In this document: positions 16,712 through 25,645 of the stretch, one piece after another
How the letters are laid out: every line of letters begins with the position of its first letter
Position numbering within the stretch: position 1 is the first letter of the stretch
DNA from: Tissierella pigra
GTDB taxonomy: Bacteria; Bacillota; Clostridia; Tissierellales; Tissierellaceae
Direction: 5' to 3'
Assembly: GCF_009695605.1 (NCBI RefSeq)
Contig: NZ_VUNQ01000001.1
Location: 169,100-233,099 of the forward strand
DNA: 64,000 nucleotides
Made by a program: the position numbers and the translations under genes
Notes under the pieces: model-generated
Told to the model about the DNA's origin: nothing
What the model saw: the letters and a program-made list of their open reading frames with translations, nothing else
The model's database searches: none

Positions 16712-18007
16712 TTAATCAAATATTGCTTCTACAAAATCTTCAACAATAAATGGTTGTAAATCTTCTATGCCTTCTCCTACACCTACTAATTTAACAGGTA
16801 TATTTAGCTCTGCTTGTAATGCTATAATTACTCCACCCTTTGCCGTTCCATCAAGTTTAGTAAGAGCTACTCCTGTTATATTTGCAACTTCTTTAAATAC
16901 TTTAGCTTGATTAATAGCATTTTGTCCTGTTGTTGCATCCAATACTAGTAATACCTCTTTTGTAGCATCACCGTATTCTCTTTCTGCAACTCTAAATATT
17001 TTATTTAACTCATTCATAAGATTAGATTTATTGTGAAGTCTACCAGCAGTATCACAAATTAATATATCTGTTTTCCTTGCCTTAGCCGCCTGAATACCGT
17101 CATAAATAACAGCTGCTGGGTCTGCACCTTCACTATGTGAAATTACATCAACGTTAGCCCTATTTCCCCATTCCTCTAATTGTTCAATTGCCGCTGCTCT
17201 AAAAGTATCCCCTGCAGCTATTAAAACTTTCTTTCCTTGTTTTTTAAAGTTATTAGATAACTTTCCGATGGTAGTGGTTTTACCAACTCCATTTACTCCA
17301 ACAACTAGAATCAAAGCTGGAGAAGGTTCTATATTTAATTTATTGTCTGATACGGATTCCAACATGATCTTTTTGATTTCATCCTTTAGAAGTTCCTTTA
17401 CATTATCTGGATCCGTGACTTTTTCTTCTTTCACTCTATTTCTTAACCTATCAATTAGTTCCATTGTTGTATTTACGCCAACATCTGCTGTAACTAAGAC
17501 TTCTTCTAAATCGTCAAATAGTTCCTCATCAATTTTTTTATAGGATTTTAGTACACTATCTATTTTATTTGTAATATCATTTCTAGTTTTAGTTAAACCA
17601 CCCATAAGTTTTTGAAAGAAACCAGTTTTCTTAGGACTTGTTTCTTCTACTTCTTCTTCTACTTCTATTTCTTCTGGCTCTGGTAATTCGTCTACAATTT
17701 CCTCTTGTATGTCTTCTTCTATATCTTGTAATTCTTCTTTTATTTCTTCAACTGCCTCTACTGCTTCTTCTACTACATCTTCCAATTCCTCACTGACATC
17801 TTCTAATTCTTCAGCCAGTTGTTCTATATCTTCTTCCTCTATTATTTCCTTTGAATCTTCTGTTGCCTCTTCCTTTTCTTCTATTTCTTCTATTTGTTCT
17901 ATTTCTTCCATCTGCTGCTCTAATTCTTCATCATTAATCTCAATTTCTTCATCTTTTTCAGTTACTTCTTCTTTCTTCTTCCCCAAGCCTTTTAACCACT
18001 TAAACAT
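16712..18007 (-). CDS. ftsY: SRP receptor FtsY
   Basis: 431 residues. The first ~130 form a highly acidic A domain made almost only of Glu/Asp runs, expected to reach the membrane. The N domain (about 130-215) and SRP-type GTPase domain follow (GVNGVGKTTTIGKL, DTAGRLHNK, TKLDGTAKGG). FtsY receives ribosome-nascent chain-Ffh complexes at the translocon. It lies 10 nt after smc and is ended by a strong hairpin. Confidence 0.97.
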   Translation of the reverse strand: MFKWLKGLGKKKEEVTEKDEEIEINDEELEQQMEEIEQIEEIEEKEEATEDSKEIIEEEDIEQLAEELEDVSEELEDVVEEAVEAVEEIKEELQDIEEDIQEEIVDELPEPEEIEVEEEVEETSPKKTGFFQKLMGGLTKTRNDITNKIDSVLKSYKKIDEELFDDLEEVLVTADVGVNTTMELIDRLRNRVKEEKVTDPDNVKELLKDEIKKIMLESVSDNKLNIEPSPALILVVGVNGVGKTTTIGKLSNNFKKQGKKVLIAAGDTFRAAAIEQLEEWGNRANVDVISHSEGADPAAVIYDGIQAAKARKTDILICDTAGRLHNKSNLMNELNKIFRVAEREYGDATKEVLLVLDATTGQNAINQAKVFKEVANITGVALTKLDGTAKGGVIIALQAELNIPVKLVGVGEGIEDLQPFIVEDFVEAIFD

Positions 18008-18017
18008 TTTTCTCCCC

Positions 18018-21000
18018 CTAACTTGCTATTTCATCAATATTATCTTTTAGTTTAACCGATATTAATTTTGATATTCCTTCTTCTTCCATGGCTACTCCAT
18101 ATAATATATCTGCTATCTCCATAGTAGTTTTTCTATGAGTAATCAACACAAATTGAGTGTTTTCATAAAAAGTTTTCAGATAACTAGTATACCTACTAAT
18201 ATTAGCTTCGTCAAGAGCTGCATCTATTTCGTCCAGTATACAAAATGGTGAAGGTTTTAATGTTAGAATTGCAAATAATAATGCTACTGCTGTTAAAGAT
18301 TTTTCTCCTCCAGATAATAAAGTTAAACTTTGAAGTTTCTTACCAGGTGGCTGTGCTTTAATCTCAATTCCAGAATCAAGTATATTTTCATCTTCTTCTA
18401 AAACCAACTCTGCTTGTCCACCATCAAATAGATTTTTAAATATCTCTTGAAAATTGTCATTTATCTTATTAAAATTCATAAGGAATTGGGTTTTCATGTT
18501 GTTTTCCATATCCTTTATAACTTCTTTTAAGTTTTCCTTAGCACTCAATAAATCCTTTTGTTGATTAAGAATAAAATCCAATCTTTCCTTTAAATTTTTA
18601 TATTCCTCAATTGAACTTAAATTTACTGTGCCTAATTCTTTTATTTCAACTTTCAACTTCCTGGACTCTACTATTGCTTCTTGAATATTCTTTATTTCCA
18701 CTTCTTGACCCAAAGCCTCTTCATAACATAGATCATAGTCATCCTTTAGCTTCTTATGATGGTTTTCTAGTTGCACAGTTATTCTAGCCAACTTGACTTC
18801 ATTAGAATTAATATTCTTTTCAACTTCTCCTATTACTTTATTAATTTCATTTAATTTATTCTGTTCAGAATAAAATTCTTCCATAAATTTAGTCTTATTA
18901 GATATTAACTTTTCCAATTCTTCCTTTGTATCCTGAGCAATTAAATTTAATTCTTTTATTTTAGCATTTAAACTTATTTTACTTTTGGTGATTTCCTCTA
19001 TATTTTCAATATTTAATGTTATCATTTCTTCTTTTTCTTTAATGGAGTCCTTAATACTATTAATTTCAAATTTATTCTTATTCCACTTTTCCTGCAAATT
19101 GCTTATATTACTGTTAATGAGATTAAGGTTTATTTTAGTATCAGTAATATTTTTTAACTTTTCTTCCCTAATGGATTTCTCTTCATTATAAGTAATAGTT
19201 AGATTTTTAATTTCCTCTTTTTTATTCGTAATCTCCTTATCTAATTTTTCTAATAAAGAAAGTATTTCTATTTCTTTATCTTTATAATCTTTTACTTCAA
19301 CTCCTAAATTATCTATCTCTTTTTCTGCTTTATACATGGATTCTTTTAATCTATTGATTTCATTTATATATTTTTCTTTTTGGTTTACAATGTTTATTAT
19401 TGAATGTTCTGTTTCCTTAATGGATTTATCTAATTCAACTATTTCTTCTTTGGATTCTTTCAAACTATTTATATAAGTAATACTTTCTTGATTTAATTTT
19501 TCTTGTATTTTATTTAACCGTTCTATGTCTTTAGTTAGATTTTCAATTCTTCCTTTTCTGCTTATTATACTAGTACCACTATTACCTTGACTTCCTCCCG
19601 TCATAGAACCACCTGGGTTTAAAATCTCTCCATCAAGTGTAACTATTCTATAGGAATGATTATATTTATTTGCAAGCCTTATTCCACAATCTATATTCTC
19701 AATTATTATAGTTCGTCCCAGTAAAAACTTAAATATATTTTCATATTTTTTATTAAAATCTATTAATTCATAACCTAGACCGTATATTTTAAACTCTTTT
19801 CTATCTTGAATACTTATATCTAAGATATTTCCCTTTATAACATTAAGAGGCAAAAAGGTTACTCGTCCTAATTTATTGTGTTTTAAATATTCTATAATTC
19901 TTTTTGCATCTTCTTGTGTTTCAGTAACCATATTCTGAATATTTGAGCCTAAACTAATATCTATTGCCCTTTCAAATTTTTCATTTACTTTTATAAGCTC
20001 CGCTACTACACCTATGAGTCCTTCCTTTAATTTGGGTTCTCTTTTGGCAGATTTCAGTAGAGATTTTACACCTTTATAATATCCTTCATAATCTTCTTCC
20101 ATGTTTTTAAGCAATTTGTAACTAGATGTCTTTGATTGTATTTCCACATTGTTAGTGTTTATACTTTTATTTATAGTTTCTAATATGCTACTAATATCTC
20201 TTTCCTTTTCTTTTACAGATTGTAATCTTTCATTTAATTTTAAAAGCTGTTCTTGTAGATTTTTTTCTTTTTCCCCTACTTCATTATAGTTGCTTATGTT
20301 TACGTTTTTGTCACTATCCATTATGTGGATTTCTTTTTTTAATTGTAGTATTCTTTTTTCAATATTTTCATTAAAAGAATTAATACCATTTAATTCGGAT
20401 TTTTTTTCTGAGGAACTATTGTATATTCTTATCATATTATTTTTTTCTAGTTCTATATTTCTTTCTTTCTCTTGTAAATTTTCAAACTCTTTTTCTAGCT
20501 CTATATTTTTTTCATTGTAGATTTCTAGAAGCTTATTATATTCTTTCTCTGCTAGTAATTTTTCTTCAATCAGTTTCTCATTAACTATATTTAACTCCTC
20601 TAATCTATTGTTTAAATTTATTTTTTCTTCCTTTAATCTAGCTAAGTCCTTATTGTAAAACTTTTCCTTTTCTTCAATTATTGCAACTTGATTTTGATCC
20701 TTATCCAATTGATTCATAATATTTGAATTCTTATTTCTATAGTCTTCTATATTGGATTCTAATTCTTTTATTGTTTCTTTAAGTGAGTTAAAGTTGTTTT
20801 CGAATAATTCTCTATCTAATAATTTCTGTTCTAATTCTTTTTCTAATATAAGTTTTTCTTGATTTATTTCATCTATTTGGGAATTCAACTTTCTTATATC
20901 TTTTATAGATAAATTTATTTCTAAACTTTTTAATTTATTGTATAGTTCAGTAAAATAATTAGCTTTTTGAGCCTGAATTTCTAATACTTCTAACTGATTG

Positions 21001-21596
21001 GATAATTCAAATATCAAATCCTTAATTCTCATTAGATTGCTTTCTGTCTTATCCAACTTTCTTTCAGCTTCTTCTTTTTTTGATTTATATTTTACAATTC
21101 CTGCCGCTTCTTCAAAAATATGTCTTCTATCTTCAGGTCTATTGCTTAATATTTCTTCTATTCTCCCTTGTCCTATTATGGAATATCCATCTTTTCCTAT
21201 TCCAGTATCCATAAATAGTTCACGAATATCTTTTAACCTACAAGAGTTTTTATTTATATAATATTCAGATTCCCCTGACCTAAACATTCTTCTAGTAACA
21301 GCTATTTCTCCATAATCAATGGGTATTAGTCCACTTTTATTATCAAAAGTAATAGTAACTTCTGCGTATCCTAAAGGTTTTCTTTTGCTTGTACCTGCAA
21401 AAATCACATCTTCCATTTTACTTCCCCTAAGATTCTTTACACTTTGTTCTCCTAAAACCCATCTTATAGCATCAGATATATTACTTTTTCCACTTCCATT
21501 TGGTCCTACAATAGCTGTAATACCATCTTTAATCTCAATTTCAGTCTTATCAGCAAATGATTTAAATCCTTGAATTTCTACTTTTTTTAGCTGCAA
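18018..21596 (-). CDS. smc: Chromosome segregation ATPase SMC
   Basis: 1192 residues. The N-terminal head has Walker A GPNGSGKSNI (about 32-41). Two long coiled coils flank a hinge (about 510-680, GLIGVVAELIKVNEKFE... GGSMTGGS). The C-terminal head has signature LSGGEKSLTAVALLFA and Walker B ILDEIDAALDE. With ScpAB (not in this window) it loads at parS and aligns chromosome arms. Start is TTG (21594-21596) behind GAGGTGG. The same-strand order rnc-smc-ftsY is the Firmicute arrangement. Confidence 0.98.
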   Translation of the reverse strand: MQLKKVEIQGFKSFADKTEIEIKDGITAIVGPNGSGKSNISDAIRWVLGEQSVKNLRGSKMEDVIFAGTSKRKPLGYAEVTITFDNKSGLIPIDYGEIAVTRRMFRSGESEYYINKNSCRLKDIRELFMDTGIGKDGYSIIGQGRIEEILSNRPEDRRHIFEEAAGIVKYKSKKEEAERKLDKTESNLMRIKDLIFELSNQLEVLEIQAQKANYFTELYNKLKSLEINLSIKDIRKLNSQIDEINQEKLILEKELEQKLLDRELFENNFNSLKETIKELESNIEDYRNKNSNIMNQLDKDQNQVAIIEEKEKFYNKDLARLKEEKINLNNRLEELNIVNEKLIEEKLLAEKEYNKLLEIYNEKNIELEKEFENLQEKERNIELEKNNMIRIYNSSSEKKSELNGINSFNENIEKRILQLKKEIHIMDSDKNVNISNYNEVGEKEKNLQEQLLKLNERLQSVKEKERDISSILETINKSINTNNVEIQSKTSSYKLLKNMEEDYEGYYKGVKSLLKSAKREPKLKEGLIGVVAELIKVNEKFERAIDISLGSNIQNMVTETQEDAKRIIEYLKHNKLGRVTFLPLNVIKGNILDISIQDRKEFKIYGLGYELIDFNKKYENIFKFLLGRTIIIENIDCGIRLANKYNHSYRIVTLDGEILNPGGSMTGGSQGNSGTSIISRKGRIENLTKDIERLNKIQEKLNQESITYINSLKESKEEIVELDKSIKETEHSIINIVNQKEKYINEINRLKESMYKAEKEIDNLGVEVKDYKDKEIEILSLLEKLDKEITNKKEEIKNLTITYNEEKSIREEKLKNITDTKINLNLINSNISNLQEKWNKNKFEINSIKDSIKEKEEMITLNIENIEEITKSKISLNAKIKELNLIAQDTKEELEKLISNKTKFMEEFYSEQNKLNEINKVIGEVEKNINSNEVKLARITVQLENHHKKLKDDYDLCYEEALGQEVEIKNIQEAIVESRKLKVEIKELGTVNLSSIEEYKNLKERLDFILNQQKDLLSAKENLKEVIKDMENNMKTQFLMNFNKINDNFQEIFKNLFDGGQAELVLEEDENILDSGIEIKAQPPGKKLQSLTLLSGGEKSLTAVALLFAILTLKPSPFCILDEIDAALDEANISRYTSYLKTFYENTQFVLITHRKTTMEIADILYGVAMEEEGISKLISVKLKDNIDEIAS

Positions 21597-21621
21597 TCAT
21601 ACCACCTCTTCTGTTATAACT

Positions 21622-21648
21622 AAAGGTTTCCATTTCTAGGAAACCTTT
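21622..21648 (-). terminator. Hairpin between the radical SAM gene and smc
   Basis: 10-bp stem AAAGGTTTCC/GGAAACCTTT with a 7-nt loop, followed by AGTTATAAC rather than a full T-run. Probably a partial terminator upstream of smc. Confidence 0.55.
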
Positions 21649-21656
21649 ATCTTAAT

Positions 21657-22742
21657 CTAAATAATAGAATTCTCCTTTAAATAAGACTCCATTAGTGATT
21701 TCATATTTATTTTATCATAAAATTCATTAATTGTAATACCAATATAATCTATATCCAAATCTTTTCCGTATATCTTTATTTTATTAAATTTATACTTATG
21801 CTTTAGATACTTTATATTTGTAGACTGTTGTCCTGCTATTGATGATATTTTCTTATTATTAGATTCAATTACTAAAGTTTTATTATCTTTATCTATCTTT
21901 TTAGTTTTAAAATAGTAACCTAATAATAGTCTGAATATATTGGATTCTACTAACTGTCTGAATGCAGGATGAAATGGTCCTGCTACAACATCCTTTCCCA
22001 ATTGAATATTTTCAGTTGGCTGTAGCCCTATTCTAATTACATCAATATTATTTATTTGAAAAATCATAAGTAAGACTGAAGAAATATCTATGGCTTCCTC
22101 AATAGATAATGGTTTATATCTTTTATCTAAAAAAAGTTCTTCTAAATAAGTTTCTTTTATTATTAAAGTTGGATAGATTCTTACACAATATGGGTTTAAT
22201 TTAATAAACTCTTTACAAGTATTTATAGATTTTTCAATGGTATCAGAAGGTAGTCCTATCATCATTTGTAAACCAAGATTAAATCCAAAGTCTTTAATCA
22301 GTTTGGAAGCTCTGTATACATCATTAGAATCATGCCCCCTACCACTTTCATATAATACACATTCATCTAGGGATTGAACACCTAATTCTATAGTGTCTAC
22401 TGAGTAATTTCTTAAGTTAGTTAGTATAACTTCATCTATGGAGTCTGGTCTAGTAGATAGTCTTATGCCGTTTATTCTTCCTTCTTTTTTATATCTATAT
22501 GGAATAGATAGTAATTTTTTTTGTATTTCTATATCTATTGCTGTAAAGCTACCTCCATAAAAAGCTACTTCTATGGTGGAATCTGGCTTAAATGTCATTA
22601 GATGATCTTCTATTATTTTTTCAACTTCTTCTGGAGTAGTATCTGTAGAGAGACCTGTAATCTTTTTTTGATTACAAAATACACAGTCATGGGGGCATCC
22701 ATAATGAGGTACAAATATTGGAATTATATAATGTCTACTCAT
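21657..22742 (-). CDS. Elp3-related radical SAM protein of unknown function
   Basis: 361 residues. A CxxxxxxxCxxC-like cluster is visible at GCPHDCVFC near the N-terminus, with the AFYGGSFTAI, STRPD and TIELGVQSLD motifs shared with the Elp3 radical SAM domain. No GNAT acetyltransferase domain follows, so it is not a full Elp3 tRNA-modifying enzyme. It overlaps the rnc stop by 8 nt, so the two are coupled. Genes of this kind occur beside rnc in many Clostridia, yet I know no assigned reaction. Confidence 0.8.
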   Translation of the reverse strand: MSRHYIIPIFVPHYGCPHDCVFCNQKKITGLSTDTTPEEVEKIIEDHLMTFKPDSTIEVAFYGGSFTAIDIEIQKKLLSIPYRYKKEGRINGIRLSTRPDSIDEVILTNLRNYSVDTIELGVQSLDECVLYESGRGHDSNDVYRASKLIKDFGFNLGLQMMIGLPSDTIEKSINTCKEFIKLNPYCVRIYPTLIIKETYLEELFLDKRYKPLSIEEAIDISSVLLMIFQINNIDVIRIGLQPTENIQLGKDVVAGPFHPAFRQLVESNIFRLLLGYYFKTKKIDKDNKTLVIESNNKKISSIAGQQSTNIKYLKHKYKFNKIKIYGKDLDIDYIGITINEFYDKINMKSLMESYLKENSII

Positions 22743-23457
22743 TTATTTCACCCATTACTAAAAGAGCTTCCTTAGCCGCCATTTGTTCTGCTTCTTTTTT
22801 ACTTCTTCCTGTGCCTGTTCCTACTATTTTGTCATCTACAATTAAATCCATATAAAATATCTTATTATGATCTGGACCTTCCTCTTTTACAACTTTATAT
22901 TCTATCTTTCCCCTAGTTATTTTTTGAAGGTTTTCCTGTAATTCAGTTTTATAGTCAATAAATAAAGCACCCTTAGCCACTGCATGTACAATATCTGCTT
23001 CAAAGTTTTTAAGTAGTAATTTATTTACAGCTTCAAAGTCACTATCCATATAAATAGCACCCACTAAAGCCTCTGTTGCATCTGCTAAAATAGATTCTCT
23101 CTCTCTGCCACCAGTGCTTTCTTCTCCTTTACCCAATAAAAGATATTTCCCCAACTCCATTTTATGGGCAGCAAATGCTAAGGATGACTCGCATACTACT
23201 TTTGCCCTAATTTTTGTCAGTTCTCCTTCTGGATAATTTGGATACTTTTTATATAAATATTGACTTACTATTAAACTTATAATTGTATCACCTAAAAATT
23301 CTAACCTCTCATTGTTATCTGTAACTTTTAATTTATTTTCATTTGCGTAGGAGCTATGAGTCAAGGCCTTTTTTAATAATTTAATGTCTTTAAATTTATA
23401 ATGTAAAATTTCTTCCAAAGAATCTAATCCTTTGAATCCTTTATTATTTTCCTTCAC
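22735..23457 (-). CDS. rnc: Ribonuclease III
   Basis: 240 residues from the GTG at 23455-23457, which has GGAGG eight nt upstream. The catalytic signature NERLEFLGDTIIS is near residues 44-56. The second acidic site lies in ADATEALVGAIYMD, and a double-stranded RNA-binding domain forms the C-terminus (KTELQENLQK... SKKEAEQMAAKEAL). It cleaves double-stranded rRNA precursors and regulatory RNAs. A 19-bp stem lies directly before its ribosome site. Confidence 0.97.
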   Translation of the reverse strand: MKENNKGFKGLDSLEEILHYKFKDIKLLKKALTHSSYANENKLKVTDNNERLEFLGDTIISLIVSQYLYKKYPNYPEGELTKIRAKVVCESSLAFAAHKMELGKYLLLGKGEESTGGRERESILADATEALVGAIYMDSDFEAVNKLLLKNFEADIVHAVAKGALFIDYKTELQENLQKITRGKIEYKVVKEEGPDHNKIFYMDLIVDDKIVGTGTGRSKKEAEQMAAKEALLVMGEINE

Positions 23458-23475
23458 TATAATTACCTCCAATTT

Positions 23476-23518
23476 TTTAGAAGAATAATTGGGCATATAG
23501 CCCAATTATTCTTCTAAA
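23476..23518 (-). promoter_or_regulatory. Long stem-loop between acpP and rnc
   Basis: Perfect 19-bp stem (23476-23494 with 23500-23518) closed by ATATA. The acpP stop codon is in the stem, and the rnc ribosome site begins about 7 nt after it. On the minus strand the stem is followed by AAATTGG, not a T-run, so it is a poor intrinsic terminator. It is a plausible RNase III processing or autoregulatory site. Confidence 0.6.
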
Positions 23519-23739
23519 GCATTTGTAATATGCTCAACTGCATCCCCTACAGTTTTTATATTTTCCATATCTTCATCTTCAACTTCAAGTCCAAACTCAT
23601 CTTCCAATGCCATAACTAACTCCACTAAATCTAGGGAATCAGCATTTAAAGTGTCTTTAAATGAAGTATCTTTTGTAATTTCTTCTTCATCAATGTTAAA
23701 TTGTGTTGCTATTATCTCCTTTATTTTTTTATAAATCAT
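23506..23739 (-). CDS. acpP: Acyl carrier protein
   Basis: 77 residues, acidic and helical. The phosphopantetheine attachment Ser35 lies in [15 protein letters not shown]. It carries growing acyl chains in fatty-acid synthesis. The ATG at 23737-23739 has GGAGG nine nt upstream and overlaps the plsX end by 11 nt. fapR, fabD and fabG, which accompany plsX-acpA in Bacillus, are missing here. Confidence 0.97.
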   Translation of the reverse strand: MIYKKIKEIIATQFNIDEEEITKDTSFKDTLNADSLDLVELVMALEDEFGLEVEDEDMENIKTVGDAVEHITNALEE

Positions 23740-24751
23740 TATTATCAACCTCCAAATTATTAATTAGTACATGATTATTAGATTCAATTATTTTTATTAC
23801 ATCTTTATCAATAAATTTTATTAATTGTTTAATTGCATTTTTAATTGCAAAAGCATCTGAACTGCCATGGGCCTTTACTATTGGTTTCTTTAGTCCAAGT
23901 AAAGGAGCTCCACCATATTCTCTATAGTCCATTCTACCTTTTATATTCTTTAATGCTGGTTTTAATAAACCTGCTCCTATTTTAGTTTTAAAATCCTTAG
24001 TAAACTCCTCTTTTAATATAGAAAAAATAGATGCAGCCATTCCTTCTGTTAGTTTCAATACTACATTGCCTACAAATCCATCAGCTACAATAATATCCAC
24101 ATCTCCACTTGGCAATTCTCTAGCTTCAATATTCCCTTTAAAATTCAGATTTGATTTCTCTAGTAGTTCATATGTCTCTTTAGATAATAAATTGCCTTTT
24201 CCTTTTTCTGTACCTATGTTTGCAAGTCCTACTGTTGGCGATTTTATTCCCATAACATTTTCCATATAGATGGAACCCATTAGGGCAAACTGATGTAAAT
24301 ACTCAGGCTTACAATCTACATTGGCACCTGCATCTAACAACAAAGAGAATCCTTTTAATGTAGGATACATTACTGATAAAGCTGCTCTATCTATGCCATC
24401 TATTCTTTTTACTATGAATATTCCAGCAGCCAGTAAAGCTCCTGTACTTCCAGCAGATAAAAAACCATCTCCTAGTCCATCTACTAATGCTTTAGCACCT
24501 ACTACCATAGAGGAATCTTTCTTTCTTCTAATTGCCATGGCTGGGTCATCATCGTTAGTTATTATATCCTCAGCATTTATAATTTCAATTTTTTCTTTTT
24601 TGTAATCATATTTTTTTAACTCATTTTCTATTATACTACTTTTACCTACCAATATAGCATTGATACCATATTCATTTACAGCATCTATAGTCCCTTTAAC
24701 TGCTTCAATTGGCGCATTATCTCCACCCATAGCATCAACAATAATTTTCAT
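23729..24751 (-). CDS. plsX: Phosphate acyltransferase PlsX
   Basis: 340 residues beginning [20 protein letters not shown], the PlsX signature, with [18 protein letters not shown] and [15 protein letters not shown]. It converts acyl-ACP to acyl-phosphate for PlsY, the first step of phospholipid synthesis. GGAGGAG precedes the ATG. A promoter lies about 45-70 nt upstream, after the rpmF terminator. Confidence 0.97.
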   Translation of the reverse strand: MKIIVDAMGGDNAPIEAVKGTIDAVNEYGINAILVGKSSIIENELKKYDYKKEKIEIINAEDIITNDDDPAMAIRRKKDSSMVVGAKALVDGLGDGFLSAGSTGALLAAGIFIVKRIDGIDRAALSVMYPTLKGFSLLLDAGANVDCKPEYLHQFALMGSIYMENVMGIKSPTVGLANIGTEKGKGNLLSKETYELLEKSNLNFKGNIEARELPSGDVDIIVADGFVGNVVLKLTEGMAASIFSILKEEFTKDFKTKIGAGLLKPALKNIKGRMDYREYGGAPLLGLKKPIVKAHGSSDAFAIKNAIKQLIKFIDKDVIKIIESNNHVLINNLEVDNNDL

Positions 24752-24794
24752 TTTCTCTCCTCCAATGCCAGGTATTTTTAAGCCATTGATATTT

Positions 24795-24823
24795 AATATA
24801 TATTAGACTAAAATAAAATGCAA
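24795..24823 (-). promoter_or_regulatory. Promoter of the plsX-acpP-rnc unit
   Basis: Minus-strand TTGCAT (24818-24823), 17 nt, TATATT (24795-24800). No FapR-type operator is recognisable around it. Confidence 0.6.
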
Positions 24824-24832
24824 GAGTGAAAT

Positions 24833-24865
24833 AAAAAAAGATAGTGGCAATCACTATCTTTTTTT
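24833..24865 (-). terminator. Intrinsic terminator of rpmF
   Basis: Stem AGATAGTG/CACTATCT with a 5-nt loop, flanked by seven A and seven T residues, so it works on both strands. It lies 2 nt after the rpmF stop. Confidence 0.88.
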
Positions 24866-24867
24866 AT

Positions 24868-25047
24868 TTATTCTACTGCTATAACTTCTCTGTTTTTGTA
24901 ATAGCCACATGATCTACAAACTCTATGTGGTTGTTTTGGTTCATGACATTGTGGACACTCAACAACCGTAGCTTTGTTTAGTCTATAAGAAGAAGCTCTT
25001 CTTTTATCCCTTCTAGCTTTAGAAGTTTTACGCTTTGGTACTGCCAT
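24868..25047 (-). CDS. rpmF: 50S ribosomal protein L32
   Basis: 59 residues translated by hand: MAVPKRKTSKARRDKRRA start and a zinc ribbon (CPQC, CRSC spacing). L32 is a small 50S protein near the exit region. It is 13 nt after the yceD gene, an almost universal pairing, and is preceded by AGGAGGTG. Confidence 0.96.
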   Translation of the reverse strand: MAVPKRKTSKARRDKRRASSYRLNKATVVECPQCHEPKQPHRVCRSCGYYKNREVIAVE

Positions 25048-25060
25048 TTAAAACACCTCC

Positions 25061-25579
25061 TTAATTCTTAGGAAAAAAATTCTTTAATTTTTCAAATCTT
25101 GGATCGATATTTTCCTGAATACAATTACATTTTGTATTATTTAAATCTGCTCCACATATAGAACATAATCCTTTGCAATCAGAATCGCATAAGGACTTCA
25201 TCGGTAAAGAAACAACCACTTGATTTAGAATATACTCATCAATTTCTATAGAATCATTCTCATAAGAGAACACTTCATCATAGCCATCATATTCATCATC
25301 AGATATTTCTTTTCCTTTTGCAAGTTTTCCAGATACTCTAGTTTTTATTTGATTAGTAGCAGGCTTTAAACATCTATGACAATTTTCACTATAGGAATAA
25401 TCCACTTTAATATCTATTGTCTTTTCCCCATCTACCTTAAATACTTCACCTTCATATTTTACGGGTCCAACTATCTCAATGTTTCTTGCACCTAATTTGA
25501 AACTTTTTAATTCCAATTGTCCATCAAAATGCAAAAAATCATTAGTTCCATCAAGAAAACTTGATAAATCAATTATCAT
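25061..25579 (-). CDS. yceD: YceD/DUF177 family protein
   Basis: 172 residues. The conserved DUF177 core carries YSENCHRCLKPATN, and cysteine-rich C-terminal motifs follow (CDSDCKGLC, CGADLNNTKC). The family is nearly always encoded before rpmF and is linked to 23S rRNA accumulation in other organisms. The ATG at 25577-25579 has AGAGGTG in front. Driven by a consensus promoter. Confidence 0.92.
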   Translation of the reverse strand: MIIDLSSFLDGTNDFLHFDGQLELKSFKLGARNIEIVGPVKYEGEVFKVDGEKTIDIKVDYSYSENCHRCLKPATNQIKTRVSGKLAKGKEISDDEYDGYDEVFSYENDSIEIDEYILNQVVVSLPMKSLCDSDCKGLCSICGADLNNTKCNCIQENIDPRFEKLKNFFPKN

Positions 25580-25608
25580 ACTTTTCACCTCTTAGACTAA
25601 CAAAGATA

Positions 25609-25637
25609 ATTATATAAAGGAGGCGTCAATTTGTCAA
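25609..25637 (-). promoter_or_regulatory. Perfect-consensus sigma-A promoter for yceD-rpmF
   Basis: Minus-strand TTGACA (25632-25637), exactly 17 nt, TATAAT (25609-25614). Both hexamers match consensus without a mismatch, the strongest promoter seen here. It lies directly after the ackA stop. Confidence 0.88.
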
Positions 25638-25645
25638 GAATAATA

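Noticed and set aside
17709..18050. Plus-strand serine-rich reading frame (113 residues) opposite the FtsY N-terminus
   Set aside because: It is the antisense image of Glu/Asp codon runs, has no ribosome site and low-complexity sequence.
23458..23505. Longer N-terminus for RNase III (MGYMPNY...)
   Set aside because: It would be encoded by the stem-loop itself. The GTG at 23455-23457 has an ideal ribosome site.
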